Shown piece by piece: positions 51,222 to 60,334 of a DNA stretch of 64,000 nucleotides. The DNA comes from Agrobacterium vitis. Its GTDB lineage: Bacteria > Pseudomonadota > Alphaproteobacteria > Rhizobiales > Rhizobiaceae. The notes beneath the pieces are model-generated. The model was given only the letters and a program-made list of their open reading frames with translations, was not told where the DNA came from and ran no database searches. A program made the position numbers and the translations under genes. The DNA is taken from the NCBI RefSeq assembly GCF_013426735.1, contig NZ_AP023272.1, positions 3,578,501-3,642,500 on the forward strand, written 5' to 3'. The first letter of the stretch is position 1. Every line of letters starts with the position of its first letter.

Positions 51222-51773
51222 TTAAGCTTTGACCCAATCGCCCTGAATAGGCCTGGCGAAATAGGCCAGAACCGCAATCATGCAAATTTCAATCGAGACC
51301 GACCAATAGATATGGCCGAGGATCTCGCTCCAAAGCTCAAAGGCGTTGAGGTTCCACAGCCATCCTGTGGCGCCATTGGCATAAACCGGATTTCGAAAGC
51401 CGAGCAACGGGATAAGAAATCCATGCATGACCACGGTGATGATCAATCCATAAAAAGCGCCGTACCAGAGCCTGATCTTCGGCCAATAGACGGAAGCAAA
51501 GACATAGACCAGGGCAAAGGCGAAACTGAAAAGCCAGTGATACAGCGTGACAGCTCCAGGCACGGTGACGCCCTGATAGATGTAATCGAGCGAATGCGAA
51601 TTGAAGCCAAATCCTCCAAGCCACGCATCGATATGAGCACCCGGAGGTGACACTTCGCCCGGCACACGCGGCGGCATATTGACCTCAGATCCCCATTTTA
51701 CCAGTGAACTGATGAAACCACCTAAAAGTGTGGTCCAGACAATAACCTGTCGATTGACCTTGTTTTCCAACAT
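51222..51773 (-). CDS. YagU family (DUF1440) inner-membrane protein
   Basis: 183 residues from ATG 51773 (AAGGA 8 bases upstream). Four or five hydrophobic helices are visible. They include QVIVWTTLLGGFISSLVKW at the start, YHWLFSFAFALVYVFASVY, WYGAFYGLIITVVMHGFLIP, and IYWSVSIEICMIAVLAYFA. The segment GSEVNMPPRVPGEVSPPGAH is polar and faces outside. YagU in E. coli contributes to acid resistance; otherwise the function is unknown. It is a single gene with its own upstream region (51774-52229) and converges on the beta-oxidation terminator. Confidence 0.82.
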   Translation of the reverse strand: MLENKVNRQVIVWTTLLGGFISSLVKWGSEVNMPPRVPGEVSPPGAHIDAWLGGFGFNSHSLDYIYQGVTVPGAVTLYHWLFSFAFALVYVFASVYWPKIRLWYGAFYGLIITVVMHGFLIPLLGFRNPVYANGATGWLWNLNAFELWSEILGHIYWSVSIEICMIAVLAYFARPIQGDWVKA

Positions 51774-52229
51774 TATAAATATCCTTCTGGCGGATACCCC
51801 TAAATACCAGGGGCTTTTGCAAAAAAATGCAACGGCACGAGCGTCGAATCGTGACTTATCCTCATGAATTACAATAGGAATATGCGTGTATCCATCATGA
51901 CTGCCGTTGTCTGGAGCATGGGAGAAAACACGTCCATCGCCCTTGATCCTGATCAAGGCTGGTCTGGATTTCAGTGATGCCGTAGGATGCAGACTTCAAT
52001 TTTAAGGTGTGACTGGATTTTACCGAACACACAAAAACGCTGTAGTTCCTTAAATTTCTTGCAGAATTCTCATCTGAAATTGGGTTGGATTTAAGGTAAA
52101 CGTTGTGAAGGCAACGATTGCCGATCCGGCTCCGGTACGGTTAACTTCAAGACGACATGAACTGGCAGCAATCCCAGCATTTTTATGAATGATTTCATAT
52201 CTCTACACTTCAGCAGCACCGCTAAAACT
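51774..52229. other. 456 bp gap upstream of yagU-like gene
   Basis: It contains the promoter region of the YagU gene and a hairpin CCCCT...AGGGG (about 51798-51815). A GATCCTGATCAAGG palindromic stretch lies near 51944. There is no supported gene; the + strand frame starting near 52185 is antisense to the hydrolase. Confidence 0.45.
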
Positions 52230-53192
52230 TTACAGATGCGCCTTAAAGAATGTCACCACCTGGCTGTTAAGGCCCTGATGAAAGGCGGCTCGATCAAACC
52301 CCGGCCTATCACTGCAAAGTTCTGGGAGGCTTTTGGTCAGTTCTGCGGGGCAAACGGTCAAAAATGCAAAGTGCTCAGAGTTTGGCACGACATGAAAGTC
52401 AGGTTTGTCAGGCAAGTTACGAGCAACTGTCAAAAGGTTTTCTGGAGAGACACCATCTCCACCATATTGAGAACCCCACATCTGGATGGGTGCGGTGACA
52501 TTTTGCACACTGCTTGGCGTAGAAAAAACACTGCTGAGTGGATCGGCGATCACAAACGCTTTGATACGCTGGTCATGATGCAAAGCGACGTTCGGAAAGG
52601 CGTCTCGGTTCGCATGATCACAGGCGGCTCCGGTCTGGTCTTGGCACTGTGAAGACAGGCTTCCAAAATCCGGATTCGCCCCTGCCAGGACAAGCCCGGT
52701 ATACCCGCCTCGGGAAAATCCGAAAAAGCCGATAGACTGAGGATCAATCCTGGCTGCATCCGGGGAAGAGCCGAGCATGAAGTCTATGATCCGCTTCACG
52801 TCCACCGGACGACTGATCAAAGCCTTGAGATTATGCTGTCTCTCTTTGTTTGCAGCGGTATCGTCAGGGTGATTGATCGCCACAACGACAAATCCTGCGT
52901 CCGCCAATGCCTCTGCTGTGTCATGATGGCTGAGATTGGTGCCGCCAAAGCCATGGGAAATCACAATCAGTGGTCGATTTTCTCCCTCAACCGGACAATC
53001 TCGAACCCCCGGAAGAATAAAGGGGCCAGCCTTAATCTCTCCATCTGGCTTTGCACAGGGCGACCACTCCACAGCTTTCAGCAGGGGGCCTTCACCATCG
53101 GCAGGAATGTCGAAGGACTTCAATCCCGCACTAGTCGCCTGCCCAGCGGTCAAAATAAGCACCGCAGCAAGCAGACACCTTCCAACCTTCAT
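52230..53192 (-). CDS. Secreted alpha/beta hydrolase (dienelactone hydrolase / PAF-acetylhydrolase-like)
   Basis: 320 residues with GGAGGGG upstream of the ATG. A signal peptide is clear (MKVGRCLLAAVLILTAGQATSA). The oxyanion/entry motif is LIVISHGFGGTNLS. The nucleophile is Ser160 in IGFFGFSRGGYTGL (G-x-S-x-G). An Asp lies in the VIADPLSSVF region, and the catalytic His is in HVVPNSEHFAFLT. Cysteines (CAKPDGEI, DCPVEG, SQCQDQTGAACDH) suggest disulphides in the periplasm. The likely chemistry is hydrolysis of an ester, lactone or thioester; no substrate is indicated. It is a single-gene unit with a 100-base gap to the second YitT gene. Confidence 0.82.
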   Translation of the reverse strand: MKVGRCLLAAVLILTAGQATSAGLKSFDIPADGEGPLLKAVEWSPCAKPDGEIKAGPFILPGVRDCPVEGENRPLIVISHGFGGTNLSHHDTAEALADAGFVVVAINHPDDTAANKERQHNLKALISRPVDVKRIIDFMLGSSPDAARIDPQSIGFFGFSRGGYTGLVLAGANPDFGSLSSQCQDQTGAACDHANRDAFPNVALHHDQRIKAFVIADPLSSVFSTPSSVQNVTAPIQMWGSQYGGDGVSPENLLTVARNLPDKPDFHVVPNSEHFAFLTVCPAELTKSLPELCSDRPGFDRAAFHQGLNSQVVTFFKAHL

Positions 53193-53292
53193 GGCACCCC
53201 TCCAGCGAGACCTACAACCCTGAACTGGTAGTCACGACATTTAAAGGTTGAGGTCAAGACGGAAGGCGGAATGCCGCATCGTGATTTTTCCA

Positions 53293-53931
53293 TCACCGCA
53301 ACGCAATATACCGATCCGACCGATGGTTGATCAGCACGAACACATTCAGCACCACAGCCCCGATAATCGAGCAGCCAACCACCCATGGGCTGACCACAGT
53401 GAATGCGAGCGCCATGACCACGACATCAAAGGCCAATTGCACCAATCCCGCCTGAATGCCGAAACGGTCCTGGACGAAGACCGCGAGGATTCCAATGCCG
53501 CCGAGGCTGGCGCGGTGGCGGTAGAGAGCCAGCAGGCCGAAGCCGAGCAGGAGACCCGCGAGGATAGCGCCCCAGACCGGGCTGATGCTCTCGATGACGA
53601 TGAAACGGCTTTCGATTTCGACGAGAAACGAGGTCAGCGCCACGGCCACGAAGGTTTTGAGGGTAAAATCCCAGCCGACCCGTTTGATGGAGAGAATGTA
53701 GAAAGGCATGTTCAGCAGGAAGAACACCAGGCCGAAGCTCCAGCCCGTCCAGTAATGGATGACGAAGGCAAGACCCGCCATGCCGCTGGTGACAAGGCCG
53801 ATCTTGGCAATGAGATAGAGGCCGAGCGCCGAAATCATCGTGCCGCAGATAATGCCCTGGATATCCTCGGCCCGGTTGTGACGGGCGGGATTGTCGTTCC
53901 AGATGCCGAACAGATTGCTCATTAATGCCAT
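53293..53931 (-). CDS. YitT family membrane protein (copy 2)
   Basis: 212 residues; ATG 53931 is preferred because GGAGA lies 6 bases upstream, whereas the ATG at 53937 is adjacent to it. The protein is colinear with 30454-31101: LVTSGMAGLAFVIHY aligns with LSGGTAGVAFLLHY, ASLGGIGILAVFVQDRFGI with ASLGGFGILALYLQDRYGW, and both end HRSDRYIAL/HRKDRYIAM. Five transmembrane helices are predicted by eye. Function is unknown; transport is inferred only from the fold. The gene is followed by the hydrolase on the same strand and preceded by two hairpins. Confidence 0.88.
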   Translation of the reverse strand: MALMSNLFGIWNDNPARHNRAEDIQGIICGTMISALGLYLIAKIGLVTSGMAGLAFVIHYWTGWSFGLVFFLLNMPFYILSIKRVGWDFTLKTFVAVALTSFLVEIESRFIVIESISPVWGAILAGLLLGFGLLALYRHRASLGGIGILAVFVQDRFGIQAGLVQLAFDVVVMALAFTVVSPWVVGCSIIGAVVLNVFVLINHRSDRYIALR

Positions 53932-54015
53932 CACCATTCTCCATCTGGACAGGCGGATTTTCCGCAGTTCTATTCCAAGGCTCGAAGATGCTCACGCATC
54001 CTCGCCTTGAAGGCA

Positions 54016-54096
54016 TTGCAAATATCTCAAATGCAGCAGACGCTTGAGATATTTGCAAAAGGGATACGAAGAGTCATCTTCAATGACCCTTCGTAT
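54016..54096. repeat. Two tandem hairpins upstream of YitT copy 2
   Basis: TTGCAAATATCTCAA (54016-54030) is a perfect complement of TTGAGATATTTGCAA (54044-54058). Directly after, ATACGAAG (54064-54071) pairs with CTTCGTAT (54089-54096), with an inner GTCAT/ATGAC extension around CTTCA. They lie between the 3' end of the TPR-methyltransferase and the start of YitT, so the set may terminate the upstream gene. The 12 bases GCTTGAGATATT recur near 61607. Confidence 0.65.
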
Positions 54097-54185
54097 GATC
54101 CATCAGGATGCCTGAAATCCGGCAGGTTTCAAGCGGGTTGCGTCAGCAAGACTGACCTATCGGCAAGATCGCAATATTCGGTCTT

Positions 54186-55172
54186 TCAGCCGCTCTTAGC
54201 CGCAACAAACAGAATGCCTTGAATGGGTTTTCCGCCATCCATGCGAATGACCTCCTGCTGGCTTTCGAGGAGGGTAAAGCCTTTGGCTTCCAGTTCGCAG
54301 ACCACATAGGCCTCGCTATGCTGGTAGCGCAGCGACTGCGCCAGGCTGAAACTCTCCTCTCCCAGCTGTTTTTCGACAGAAAAAGCGAAATAGCCGCCCC
54401 GCTCCAGAAGATCCGCCGCCAGCGAAAAGACGCCGGACAATGCGCCAAGATACATCAGCACATCGGCTGCCGTGACCAGATCAGCCCGCCCTCTTCCCTC
54501 GTGTTCGCCCTTTCCGGGACCAAACAGGCCGCAGGCATCCGCATCAAGCGACAAATCCGCGATCGCCAGATCATCGTAGATCTGTTTTTCCCGTGCCTTG
54601 GCCAGCATGGCCGACGACAGATCGTAACCCTCAAGATGATCGACTCTTGGCCGCAGTTCCATACCCAGCAGGCCAGTGCCGCAACCGAAATCCACAGTGC
54701 GGCGATAGCGCCGGTCCGCACCGCCAATCCGTGAAATCATCGCCGCCAGCTTTTTCGGCACCCGGTAGTCCAGCTTGTCCACGAGGGCAGTGTCGAAGCG
54801 GTCGGCATAATCGTCAAACAGCGCCGCCACATAGCGGCTCGGCGGTTTTTCGGGCATGGCTTGCGCGCCGATCAGCACCAATTTCAGCCCGGCGGCAAAA
54901 ATATCCTCGGGGTCGAGCGCCAGCACCTGCCGATAGGCATCGGCTGCCGTCTCGATCAAGCCCGCCTTGGCCCGGTATTCCCCCAGCAGAAACCACCCCG
55001 CCACCCAGGCCGGTGCGCGTTCCAGCGCCTGTTCCATCAGCTCTGCGGCAGCGGCGTGATCGCCGCTTTCCGAGAGCATCCGGGCATAATCAGCGCGGCG
55101 GTCAGCGGTGATATCGCCGGAAGAGCGCTGTCCTGAAGGGATATGGCCAAAGGCGGGCTGGATGCCGTGCAT
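54186..55172 (-). CDS. TPR-linked SAM-dependent methyltransferase
   Basis: 328 residues from ATG 55172; a longer form from 55268 is possible and the start is uncertain. The N-terminal ~110 residues hold tetratricopeptide text: DYARMLSESGDHAAAAELME, WFLLGEYRAKAGLIETAADA and YRQVLALDPEDIFAAGLKL. The C-terminal two thirds are a class I methyltransferase: AALFDDYADRFDTALVDKL, the SAM motif TVDFGCGTGLLGMEL, EGYDLSSAMLAKA, DLVTAADVLMYLGAL and a YFAFSVEKQLGEESF strand. Small-molecule or protein methylation is likely; the substrate is not evident. It is divergent to the DUF6460 gene. Confidence 0.78.
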   Translation of the reverse strand: MHGIQPAFGHIPSGQRSSGDITADRRADYARMLSESGDHAAAAELMEQALERAPAWVAGWFLLGEYRAKAGLIETAADAYRQVLALDPEDIFAAGLKLVLIGAQAMPEKPPSRYVAALFDDYADRFDTALVDKLDYRVPKKLAAMISRIGGADRRYRRTVDFGCGTGLLGMELRPRVDHLEGYDLSSAMLAKAREKQIYDDLAIADLSLDADACGLFGPGKGEHEGRGRADLVTAADVLMYLGALSGVFSLAADLLERGGYFAFSVEKQLGEESFSLAQSLRYQHSEAYVVCELEAKGFTLLESQQEVIRMDGGKPIQGILFVAAKSG

Positions 55173-55341
55173 GGATGTCGAACGATCCTCAAAATACGAT
55201 TGCGGAGCAATGGAGCAAGCCTTGAAAAACGCAAGCGGAATCTCGCCACCACCAACAACAGCCCTCATCGTGCTTGCACCGCCATAATCCAATGCTTATG
55301 TGGGCCTATGCTCAACGGAGCGGGAAACAGGAGACTAGGCC

Positions 55342-55608
55342 ATGACCGATGGCGTGAACAGATTTCTGGGCGATTCGATTGGCCGAACGATCATCAAACT
55401 GCTCGTCGTTTCGGTGATCGTCGGCTTTGTCATGCGGATATTCGGCATTTACCCCTATGACATTATTGAGGGTATCCGGCATTTCGTCCTGGATGTCTGG
55501 CACAAGGGCTTTGCGGCGCTGGGCCAGTTCGGAGACTATCTGTTGCTGGGCGCCAGTATCGTCATTCCGGTTTTCATCCTGATCCGGCTTCTCAATCTGC
55601 GGAAATAA
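55342..55608 (+). CDS. Small membrane protein, DUF6460-like
   Basis: 88 residues starting MTDGVNRFLGDSIG with GGAGA upstream. Two hydrophobic helices are visible: TIIKLLVVSVIVGFVMRIFG and YLLLGASIVIPVFILIRLL, joined by a 28-residue loop with YPYDIIEGIRHFVLDVW. It ends LNLRK. It is an inner-membrane protein of unknown function, common in Rhizobiaceae. It ends one base before the CAP-domain lipoprotein gene, so they form one operon. Confidence 0.78.
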   Translation: MTDGVNRFLGDSIGRTIIKLLVVSVIVGFVMRIFGIYPYDIIEGIRHFVLDVWHKGFAALGQFGDYLLLGASIVIPVFILIRLLNLRK

Positions 55609-55609
55609 C

Positions 55610-56218
55610 ATGCGATCCAAATCCCTCTTGATGCCCCAGGCCGTCTCAACGCCAAAGGCTGCCTCAACGCCAAAGGCTGGCCGCCGCGAGCTTTTGGCGC
55701 TGGGCGGCCTTGGGCTTGCAGCTCTGTTGAGCGGTTGCGCCACGCCTGCGCTCAAGCCTTTCGCCCCCTCAGATGTTGAGGACGAGACCGCCGCTTTCCT
55801 GCCGATGGTCAACGCATTGCGCCAGAAGAACGGCAAGCCGGTGCTGGTTAGCGATCCGCAGGCCGCCAAGGCCGCGATGTTCCAGGCCAATCGCATGGCC
55901 CAGGCTGAGAAAATGGCGCATCTGATCGGCATGGGCGACAGTTTCGGCGCGCGGATGCGCTCAGGAAACGTCCAGCTTCCAGCGGCTGAAAATGTCGCCA
56001 TGTTGCAGCAGACGGCGGATGCCGCCATGCAGGCCTGGATCAACTCGTCCCATCATCTGGAAAACATGCTCGGCCCCTATCACGGGCTGGGTGTGGCCGT
56101 GGCGCGCATACCGTCACGCGGTAACAAGCCCTATTGGGCCATGGTTCTGTCCGGCACGCCACGTCCAGACAGCGAAATGGGACCGCCACCAACTGGCATT
56201 CGCTTAAGAATCGGGTGA
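55610..56218 (+). CDS. CAP (SCP/PR1-like) domain lipoprotein with Tat-type signal
   Basis: 202 residues. An N-terminal stretch has a short direct repeat STPKAA/STPKAG. It is followed by GRRELLALGGLGLAALLSGC, a twin-arginine signal ending in a lipobox (LLSGC), so a Tat-exported lipoprotein is likely. The mature part is a CAP fold: FLPMVNALRQKNGKPVL, QANRMAQAEKMAHLIGMGD, AENVAMLQQTADAAMQAWINSSHHLENML and a C-terminal PYWAMVLSGTP. The His-containing SSHHLENML and AHLIG are the usual CAP1/CAP2-like residues. CAP proteins in bacteria are linked to envelope maintenance, but no activity is known for this one. It follows the DUF6460 gene after one base. Confidence 0.82.
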   Translation: MRSKSLLMPQAVSTPKAASTPKAGRRELLALGGLGLAALLSGCATPALKPFAPSDVEDETAAFLPMVNALRQKNGKPVLVSDPQAAKAAMFQANRMAQAEKMAHLIGMGDSFGARMRSGNVQLPAAENVAMLQQTADAAMQAWINSSHHLENMLGPYHGLGVAVARIPSRGNKPYWAMVLSGTPRPDSEMGPPPTGIRLRIG

Positions 56219-56261
56219 TAAAGGGCTTCGGCGGGCCGTTCCTCGCCTGCTGGAGCCTTTG

Positions 56262-57605
56262 ATGACCATCGCCAATCCCCCCGACCGCGCTTTTCGTGTG
56301 ACCCATCGCGGCGTGCTGGCTATCGCCCTTCCGATGACCATTGGCTATATCACCACACCGCTTCTGGGCATTACCGATACCGCCGTCATTGGCCGAACCG
56401 GCGAAGCCGCAGCGCTTGCGGGCCTGGCAATTGGTGCCGTGCTGTTCGATCTGGTCTTTGCCAGCCTCAACTTCCTGCGCGCCTCCACCACCGCGCTGGT
56501 GGCCCAAGCGCATGGCCGTCAGGATGCACGCGATCAGGTGGCGGTGTTCTGTCGCTCCATGATATTGTCGCTGGGCATTGGGCTGCTGTTGTTGCTGCTA
56601 TCTCCCTTGCTGCTCAAGGCCGGGCTGGCGCTGATGGGGCCACAGGGACGGGTGGCTGAAGTGACGTCGATCTATTTTTCCACCCGCATCTTGGCCGGGC
56701 CGCTGACGCTCGCCAACTTCACCATCATGGGCTTTATCCTGGGGCGCGGCAAAGGCGCGCTGGCGCTTGGCCTGCAAATTGCGCTGAACGGCGTCAATAT
56801 TCTGCTTTCAATCTATCTTGGTCTTCATCTTGGCTGGGGCGTATCCGGCGTCGCGTGGGGGGCCGTGGCCGGAGAAGCCACCGCTACGCTGGCGGGGCTG
56901 GCGATCATTCTGGCCCGTACCGACAGGACGCTGTTTCCGTCACTGGCCGAATTGCTGGATCGCAACAAGCTCGCCCAATTGTTCGCGCTTAACCGCGACA
57001 TCCTGATCCGCAGCTTTGTGCTGCTGGCGGCCTTCACGCTATTGACCCGGATCGGCACCGGCTTTGGCGCCGTAACCCTTGCCGCCAATGCGTTGCTGAT
57101 GAATTTCTTTATGATTGCCTCCTTCTATCTGGATGGCATTGCCAATGCTGCCGAGCAGATTGTCGGTCGAGCCGTCGGCGCCCGCTACCGCCCGGCCTTC
57201 GACCAGGCCGTCAGGCTCACCAGCCTCTGGTCCTTCGGACTGGCGCTCACCAGCCTGGTGTTTTTCCTGGGCACGGGTGGAGCGATTATCGACATGATGA
57301 CGACAGCGGAAGAAGTCCGCCGTGTGGCACGCGAGTTTCTGCCCTGGGCGGCGATCACGTCGCTAACGGGAGCGCTGGCCTTCCAGATGGATGGGGTCTT
57401 TATCGGGGCCGCCTGGTCCAGCGACATGCGCAACATGATGCTGGCGGCCTTTGCCGGCTATCTTCTTGCCTTGGCGCTGTTCGTGCCGCTGCTGGGCAAT
57501 CACGGACTATGGCTGGCGCTCAACCTGTTTCTGGCGTTTCGCGGCCTTTTCCTAGCGCTACGGCTTAAAAGCCGCCGCGATCAGACCTTTAGCGCCCGCC
57601 AGTAA
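56262..57605 (+). CDS. MATE family efflux transporter (DinF-like)
   Basis: 447 residues from ATG 56262 with GGAG 6 bases upstream. Twelve hydrophobic helices are expected. The first repeat begins [20 protein letters not shown] with [21 protein letters not shown], the MATE signature. Later [14 protein letters not shown] text appears as [18 protein letters not shown], and the second half begins [20 protein letters not shown]. It is a Na+ or H+ antiporter for organic cations or metabolites; the substrate is unknown. The last 25 bases overlap the 3' end of pyrD on the other strand. The gene follows the CAP gene by 43 bases. Confidence 0.9.
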   Translation: MTIANPPDRAFRVTHRGVLAIALPMTIGYITTPLLGITDTAVIGRTGEAAALAGLAIGAVLFDLVFASLNFLRASTTALVAQAHGRQDARDQVAVFCRSMILSLGIGLLLLLLSPLLLKAGLALMGPQGRVAEVTSIYFSTRILAGPLTLANFTIMGFILGRGKGALALGLQIALNGVNILLSIYLGLHLGWGVSGVAWGAVAGEATATLAGLAIILARTDRTLFPSLAELLDRNKLAQLFALNRDILIRSFVLLAAFTLLTRIGTGFGAVTLAANALLMNFFMIASFYLDGIANAAEQIVGRAVGARYRPAFDQAVRLTSLWSFGLALTSLVFFLGTGGAIIDMMTTAEEVRRVAREFLPWAAITSLTGALAFQMDGVFIGAAWSSDMRNMMLAAFAGYLLALALFVPLLGNHGLWLALNLFLAFRGLFLALRLKSRRDQTFSARQ

Positions 57606-58672
57606 TCGACCCTGCTGTCACGTAGCTGCGCAATCGAGGCAATGCCATCGCGGTCCAACGCCTGTGAGAGACCCTTGACGATGGCGGCGGGCAGGCCCGG
57701 CCCTTCATACACCATGCAGGAATAGAGCTGCACCAGATCGGCACCGGCCTTAATTTTCTCCAGCGCCGTCTGCGCCGAGGAAACACCACCAACGCCAATG
57801 ATCGGCAGGGCCGGTCCAACCCGGTGGCGCATACGGGCCAGCACCGCCGTCGATTTCTCGAACAGGGGCTTGCCTGATAATCCGCCCGCTTCGCCCGCCT
57901 GCCTTGTATCCGTCAGGCCATCGCGCGACAGCGTGGTGTTCGAGACGATCAACCCATCCAGATCGCGGGCCAGAACCACTTCGGCAATGTCATCCATGCC
58001 TTCCTCGGTCAGATCAGGGGCGATCTTTAGAAAAACCGGCACCCGGCGGCCCGCCTTGGCCGCTTCATCGGCGCGGGCGGCCAGCACCGCATCCAGCAAA
58101 TGACCGAGACTGTCCTTTGCCTGTAAATCGCGCAGGCCCGGCGTGTTGGGCGAGGAAATATTGGCGGTGAAATAGCTGGCCAGCGGATAAAAGCGCCGAA
58201 TGCCCGTGACATAATCGGCAATCCGGTCCTCGGCATCCTTATTGGCGCCGATATTGATGCCGACCACGCCCAGCTTGCCTGATCGCGCCTTCAGCCTGGC
58301 AAAGGCCGCCTCATGCCCTTCATTATTAAATCCGAGACGATTGATGACGGCTTCATCGCGGACCAACCGGAAAATCCGGGGCTTGGGATTACCGCCCTGC
58401 GGCTTTGGCGTCAGCGTTCCCACTTCGGCAAAGCCGAAGCCGAGACCCAGCAATTCGTCCGGCACTTCGGCATTCTTGTCATAGCCAGCCGCCATGCCGA
58501 GTGGGTTGGGAAAATGCAGACCAGCAACAGTCTGCGCCAACCGGGGATCGTCCGGCAAGTGGCATTTCGGCATCAGGCTGGTTTTCAAACCGGCAATCGA
58601 CAGGCCATGGGCGGTTTCGGCATCGAACAGAAACAGGCCCGGGCGGGCAAAGCGCTTGAACGGATCGATCAT
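57581..58672 (-). CDS. pyrD: Dihydroorotate dehydrogenase (quinone, class 2)
   Basis: 363 residues from ATG 58672, with GGAGG 7 bases upstream; earlier in-frame codons lack a ribosome site. Class 2 features: [26 protein letters not shown] (membrane-associating N-terminus), [66 protein letters not shown] with catalytic Ser, [30 protein letters not shown], and [28 protein letters not shown]. It oxidises dihydroorotate to orotate with FMN and ubiquinone at the inner membrane, the fourth step of pyrimidine synthesis. It is coupled to the DUF952 gene by a 4-base overlap. Confidence 0.96.
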   Translation of the reverse strand: MIDPFKRFARPGLFLFDAETAHGLSIAGLKTSLMPKCHLPDDPRLAQTVAGLHFPNPLGMAAGYDKNAEVPDELLGLGFGFAEVGTLTPKPQGGNPKPRIFRLVRDEAVINRLGFNNEGHEAAFARLKARSGKLGVVGINIGANKDAEDRIADYVTGIRRFYPLASYFTANISSPNTPGLRDLQAKDSLGHLLDAVLAARADEAAKAGRRVPVFLKIAPDLTEEGMDDIAEVVLARDLDGLIVSNTTLSRDGLTDTRQAGEAGGLSGKPLFEKSTAVLARMRHRVGPALPIIGVGGVSSAQTALEKIKAGADLVQLYSCMVYEGPGLPAAIVKGLSQALDRDGIASIAQLRDSRVDYWRALKV

Positions 58673-59016
58673 GCCATGTCCTCCGGAAACTGGTGCAGGC
58701 CGTCTTCTCCAAGCGGCAGCGGCTTTTCCCATAAAACAGCGGAGAGCGGCAAGGGCGCATAAAGATGCGGAAACAGCGCGCCGCCGCGGGAAGGTTCAAA
58801 GATCAGGGCCGCTCCCAGTGCCTCCCCATCGACCGCGACCAGCAACAGGTCTTGCTGTCCGGCAAAATGCAACCTTGCGGTGTCCTTCGCCTGGATCGCA
58901 GTGGAAAAATGGATGAAACCGTCCTGGAGATCGATTGGCGCACCGGCAAACACACCATCGGCACGGGCCTTTTGCCAGAGGGCGTCTGGCACGATCTTGT
59001 AGATTGCATTTGCCAT
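58669..59016 (-). CDS. DUF952 domain protein
   Basis: 115 residues from ATG 59016 (AAGGA 7 bases upstream). Family text: [36 protein letters not shown], then [49 protein letters not shown]. The conserved DGFIHFST and FPHLYAPL blocks are diagnostic. The fold is related to ADP-ribosyl-like or RNA phosphotransferase-like domains, but the function is not established. It precedes pyrD with an overlapping ATGA, the common rhizobial arrangement. Confidence 0.9.
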   Translation of the reverse strand: MANAIYKIVPDALWQKARADGVFAGAPIDLQDGFIHFSTAIQAKDTARLHFAGQQDLLLVAVDGEALGAALIFEPSRGGALFPHLYAPLPLSAVLWEKPLPLGEDGLHQFPEDMA

Positions 59017-59462
59017 GATGTCATCCTTATCGCGATCTTGGGACACGAGCGTTGCGCCGGTTTGCCCCAACAGCAACGTCTTGTCCACGCCAGACAGCAT
59101 CAGACGGCGGAAATGAACCGAATTCGTCCCCTATGGCGCTGGCCATCACATAGCCCTGAAGCGGCTGGCATCAATATATCAAAGCACACTCCAGGCATGA
59201 TCATTTTCGTAACCGCCATTTTCGGCTTGATGTATTGTTCACCCAAAGCAATCTATGGTATTATTTAATTCCTGACCCAACCCTATGAATAGAATGCTAT
59301 CTTGCATCCCTTCTGCACAGGATTAGAGCCGGGAATTGGGCGATCGGACGCCGCCTCGGTGTTCCCGCTTGCACAAACAGCAGAACAAACGTTAAACTAA
59401 CATCCCGACGCGACAGACGCGAGCGGTGCTGCACAACGAAAGCTCTTGGGAGGGGGCAGACG
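59017..59462. other. 446 bp divergent gap between DUF952 and the response regulator
   Basis: It carries the promoter regions of both neighbours and is AT-rich in the middle (around 59210-59270). I see no supported gene, repeat or RNA in it. Confidence 0.5.
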
Positions 59463-60110
59463 ATGGCTGAGCAAACAATCATTATCGCGGACGATCATCC
59501 CTTGTTTCGCGGCGCGCTTCGGCAAGCCGTGAGCGGCATGGATGGCAGGCAGGACATTGTCGAAGCTGGCGATTTCGAGGCGGCCCGACTGGCGGCGGAT
59601 CAGCATCCAGATGCCGATGTCCTGCTGCTTGATCTGGCCATGCCAGGCGTCAGCGGCTTTTCCGGCCTGATGGCCTTGCGTGCGGAGTTTTCCAGCCTGC
59701 CGATCATTATCTGTTCGGCCACCGACGATTGCGCCACGATACGCCGCTCGCTGGAGCTTGGCGCTTCCGGTTTCATTTCCAAATCCTCTGGCATCGATGA
59801 CATTCGCTCCGCGATCCAGACCGTGCTGAACGGCGATATTTTCACGCCTTCATCCTATGTCGAGGATCAGGAACAGGACCCGGAACTGGCCGATATCATG
59901 GCACGGCTGCGCACACTCACCCCTCAGCAGAACCGGGTGCTCGGCATGTTGTGCGAAGGCTTGCTGAACAAGCAGATCGCCTATGAACTCAGCGTTTCGG
60001 AAGCCACGATCAAGGCGCATGTCTCCGCCATTCTGCTCAAGCTCAAGGTCGATAGCCGAACCCAGGCGGTCATCCAACTGGGGCGGCTCAATATGGCCAT
60101 GGTCGCTTGA
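59463..60110 (+). CDS. LuxR/NarL-family response regulator (CrbR/ErdR-like)
   Basis: 215 residues with GGAGGGGG upstream. The receiver has IIIADDHPLFRGALRQAV and phosphoacceptor Asp57 in VLLLDLAMPGVSGF. The switch Ser is in IIICSATDD and the Lys is in GASGFISKSSG. A linker with EDQEQDPELAD follows. The HTH has LTPQQNRVLGMLCEGLLNKQIAYELSVSEATIKAHVSAIL, the LuxR signature. NarL-type regulators bind DNA as dimers. The IADDHPLFR start resembles CrbR/ErdR, partners of SSS-fused kinases such as the 1169-residue kinase at 19442-22951. No kinase gene is adjacent. Confidence 0.88.
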   Translation: MAEQTIIIADDHPLFRGALRQAVSGMDGRQDIVEAGDFEAARLAADQHPDADVLLLDLAMPGVSGFSGLMALRAEFSSLPIIICSATDDCATIRRSLELGASGFISKSSGIDDIRSAIQTVLNGDIFTPSSYVEDQEQDPELADIMARLRTLTPQQNRVLGMLCEGLLNKQIAYELSVSEATIKAHVSAILLKLKVDSRTQAVIQLGRLNMAMVA

Positions 60111-60334
60111 GGGCAGGACTGGCTTTCATCTTCCTCGCCTGATGCCGATCTGCCCGCTCTCCTCAGTCCGCATCGTCGTGGCATGAGGAGAGTTGGGCCT
60201 TGTGCGCAGAAACAGGAACAATCGAGGATTTTATTCCTCCAAGATCTTTACTCTCGACCGCATTTGGCCGATATATGGCGAGGTGGGTCGAAGCCGTTTG
60301 TCGACGGCTGATAAATGCCGGGGTTTGGCGGGAT

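Noticed and set aside
52185..52652. Plus-strand frame of 155 residues opposite the hydrolase
   Set aside because: It overlaps a hydrolase with signal peptide and catalytic residues; no ribosome site or motif supports it.
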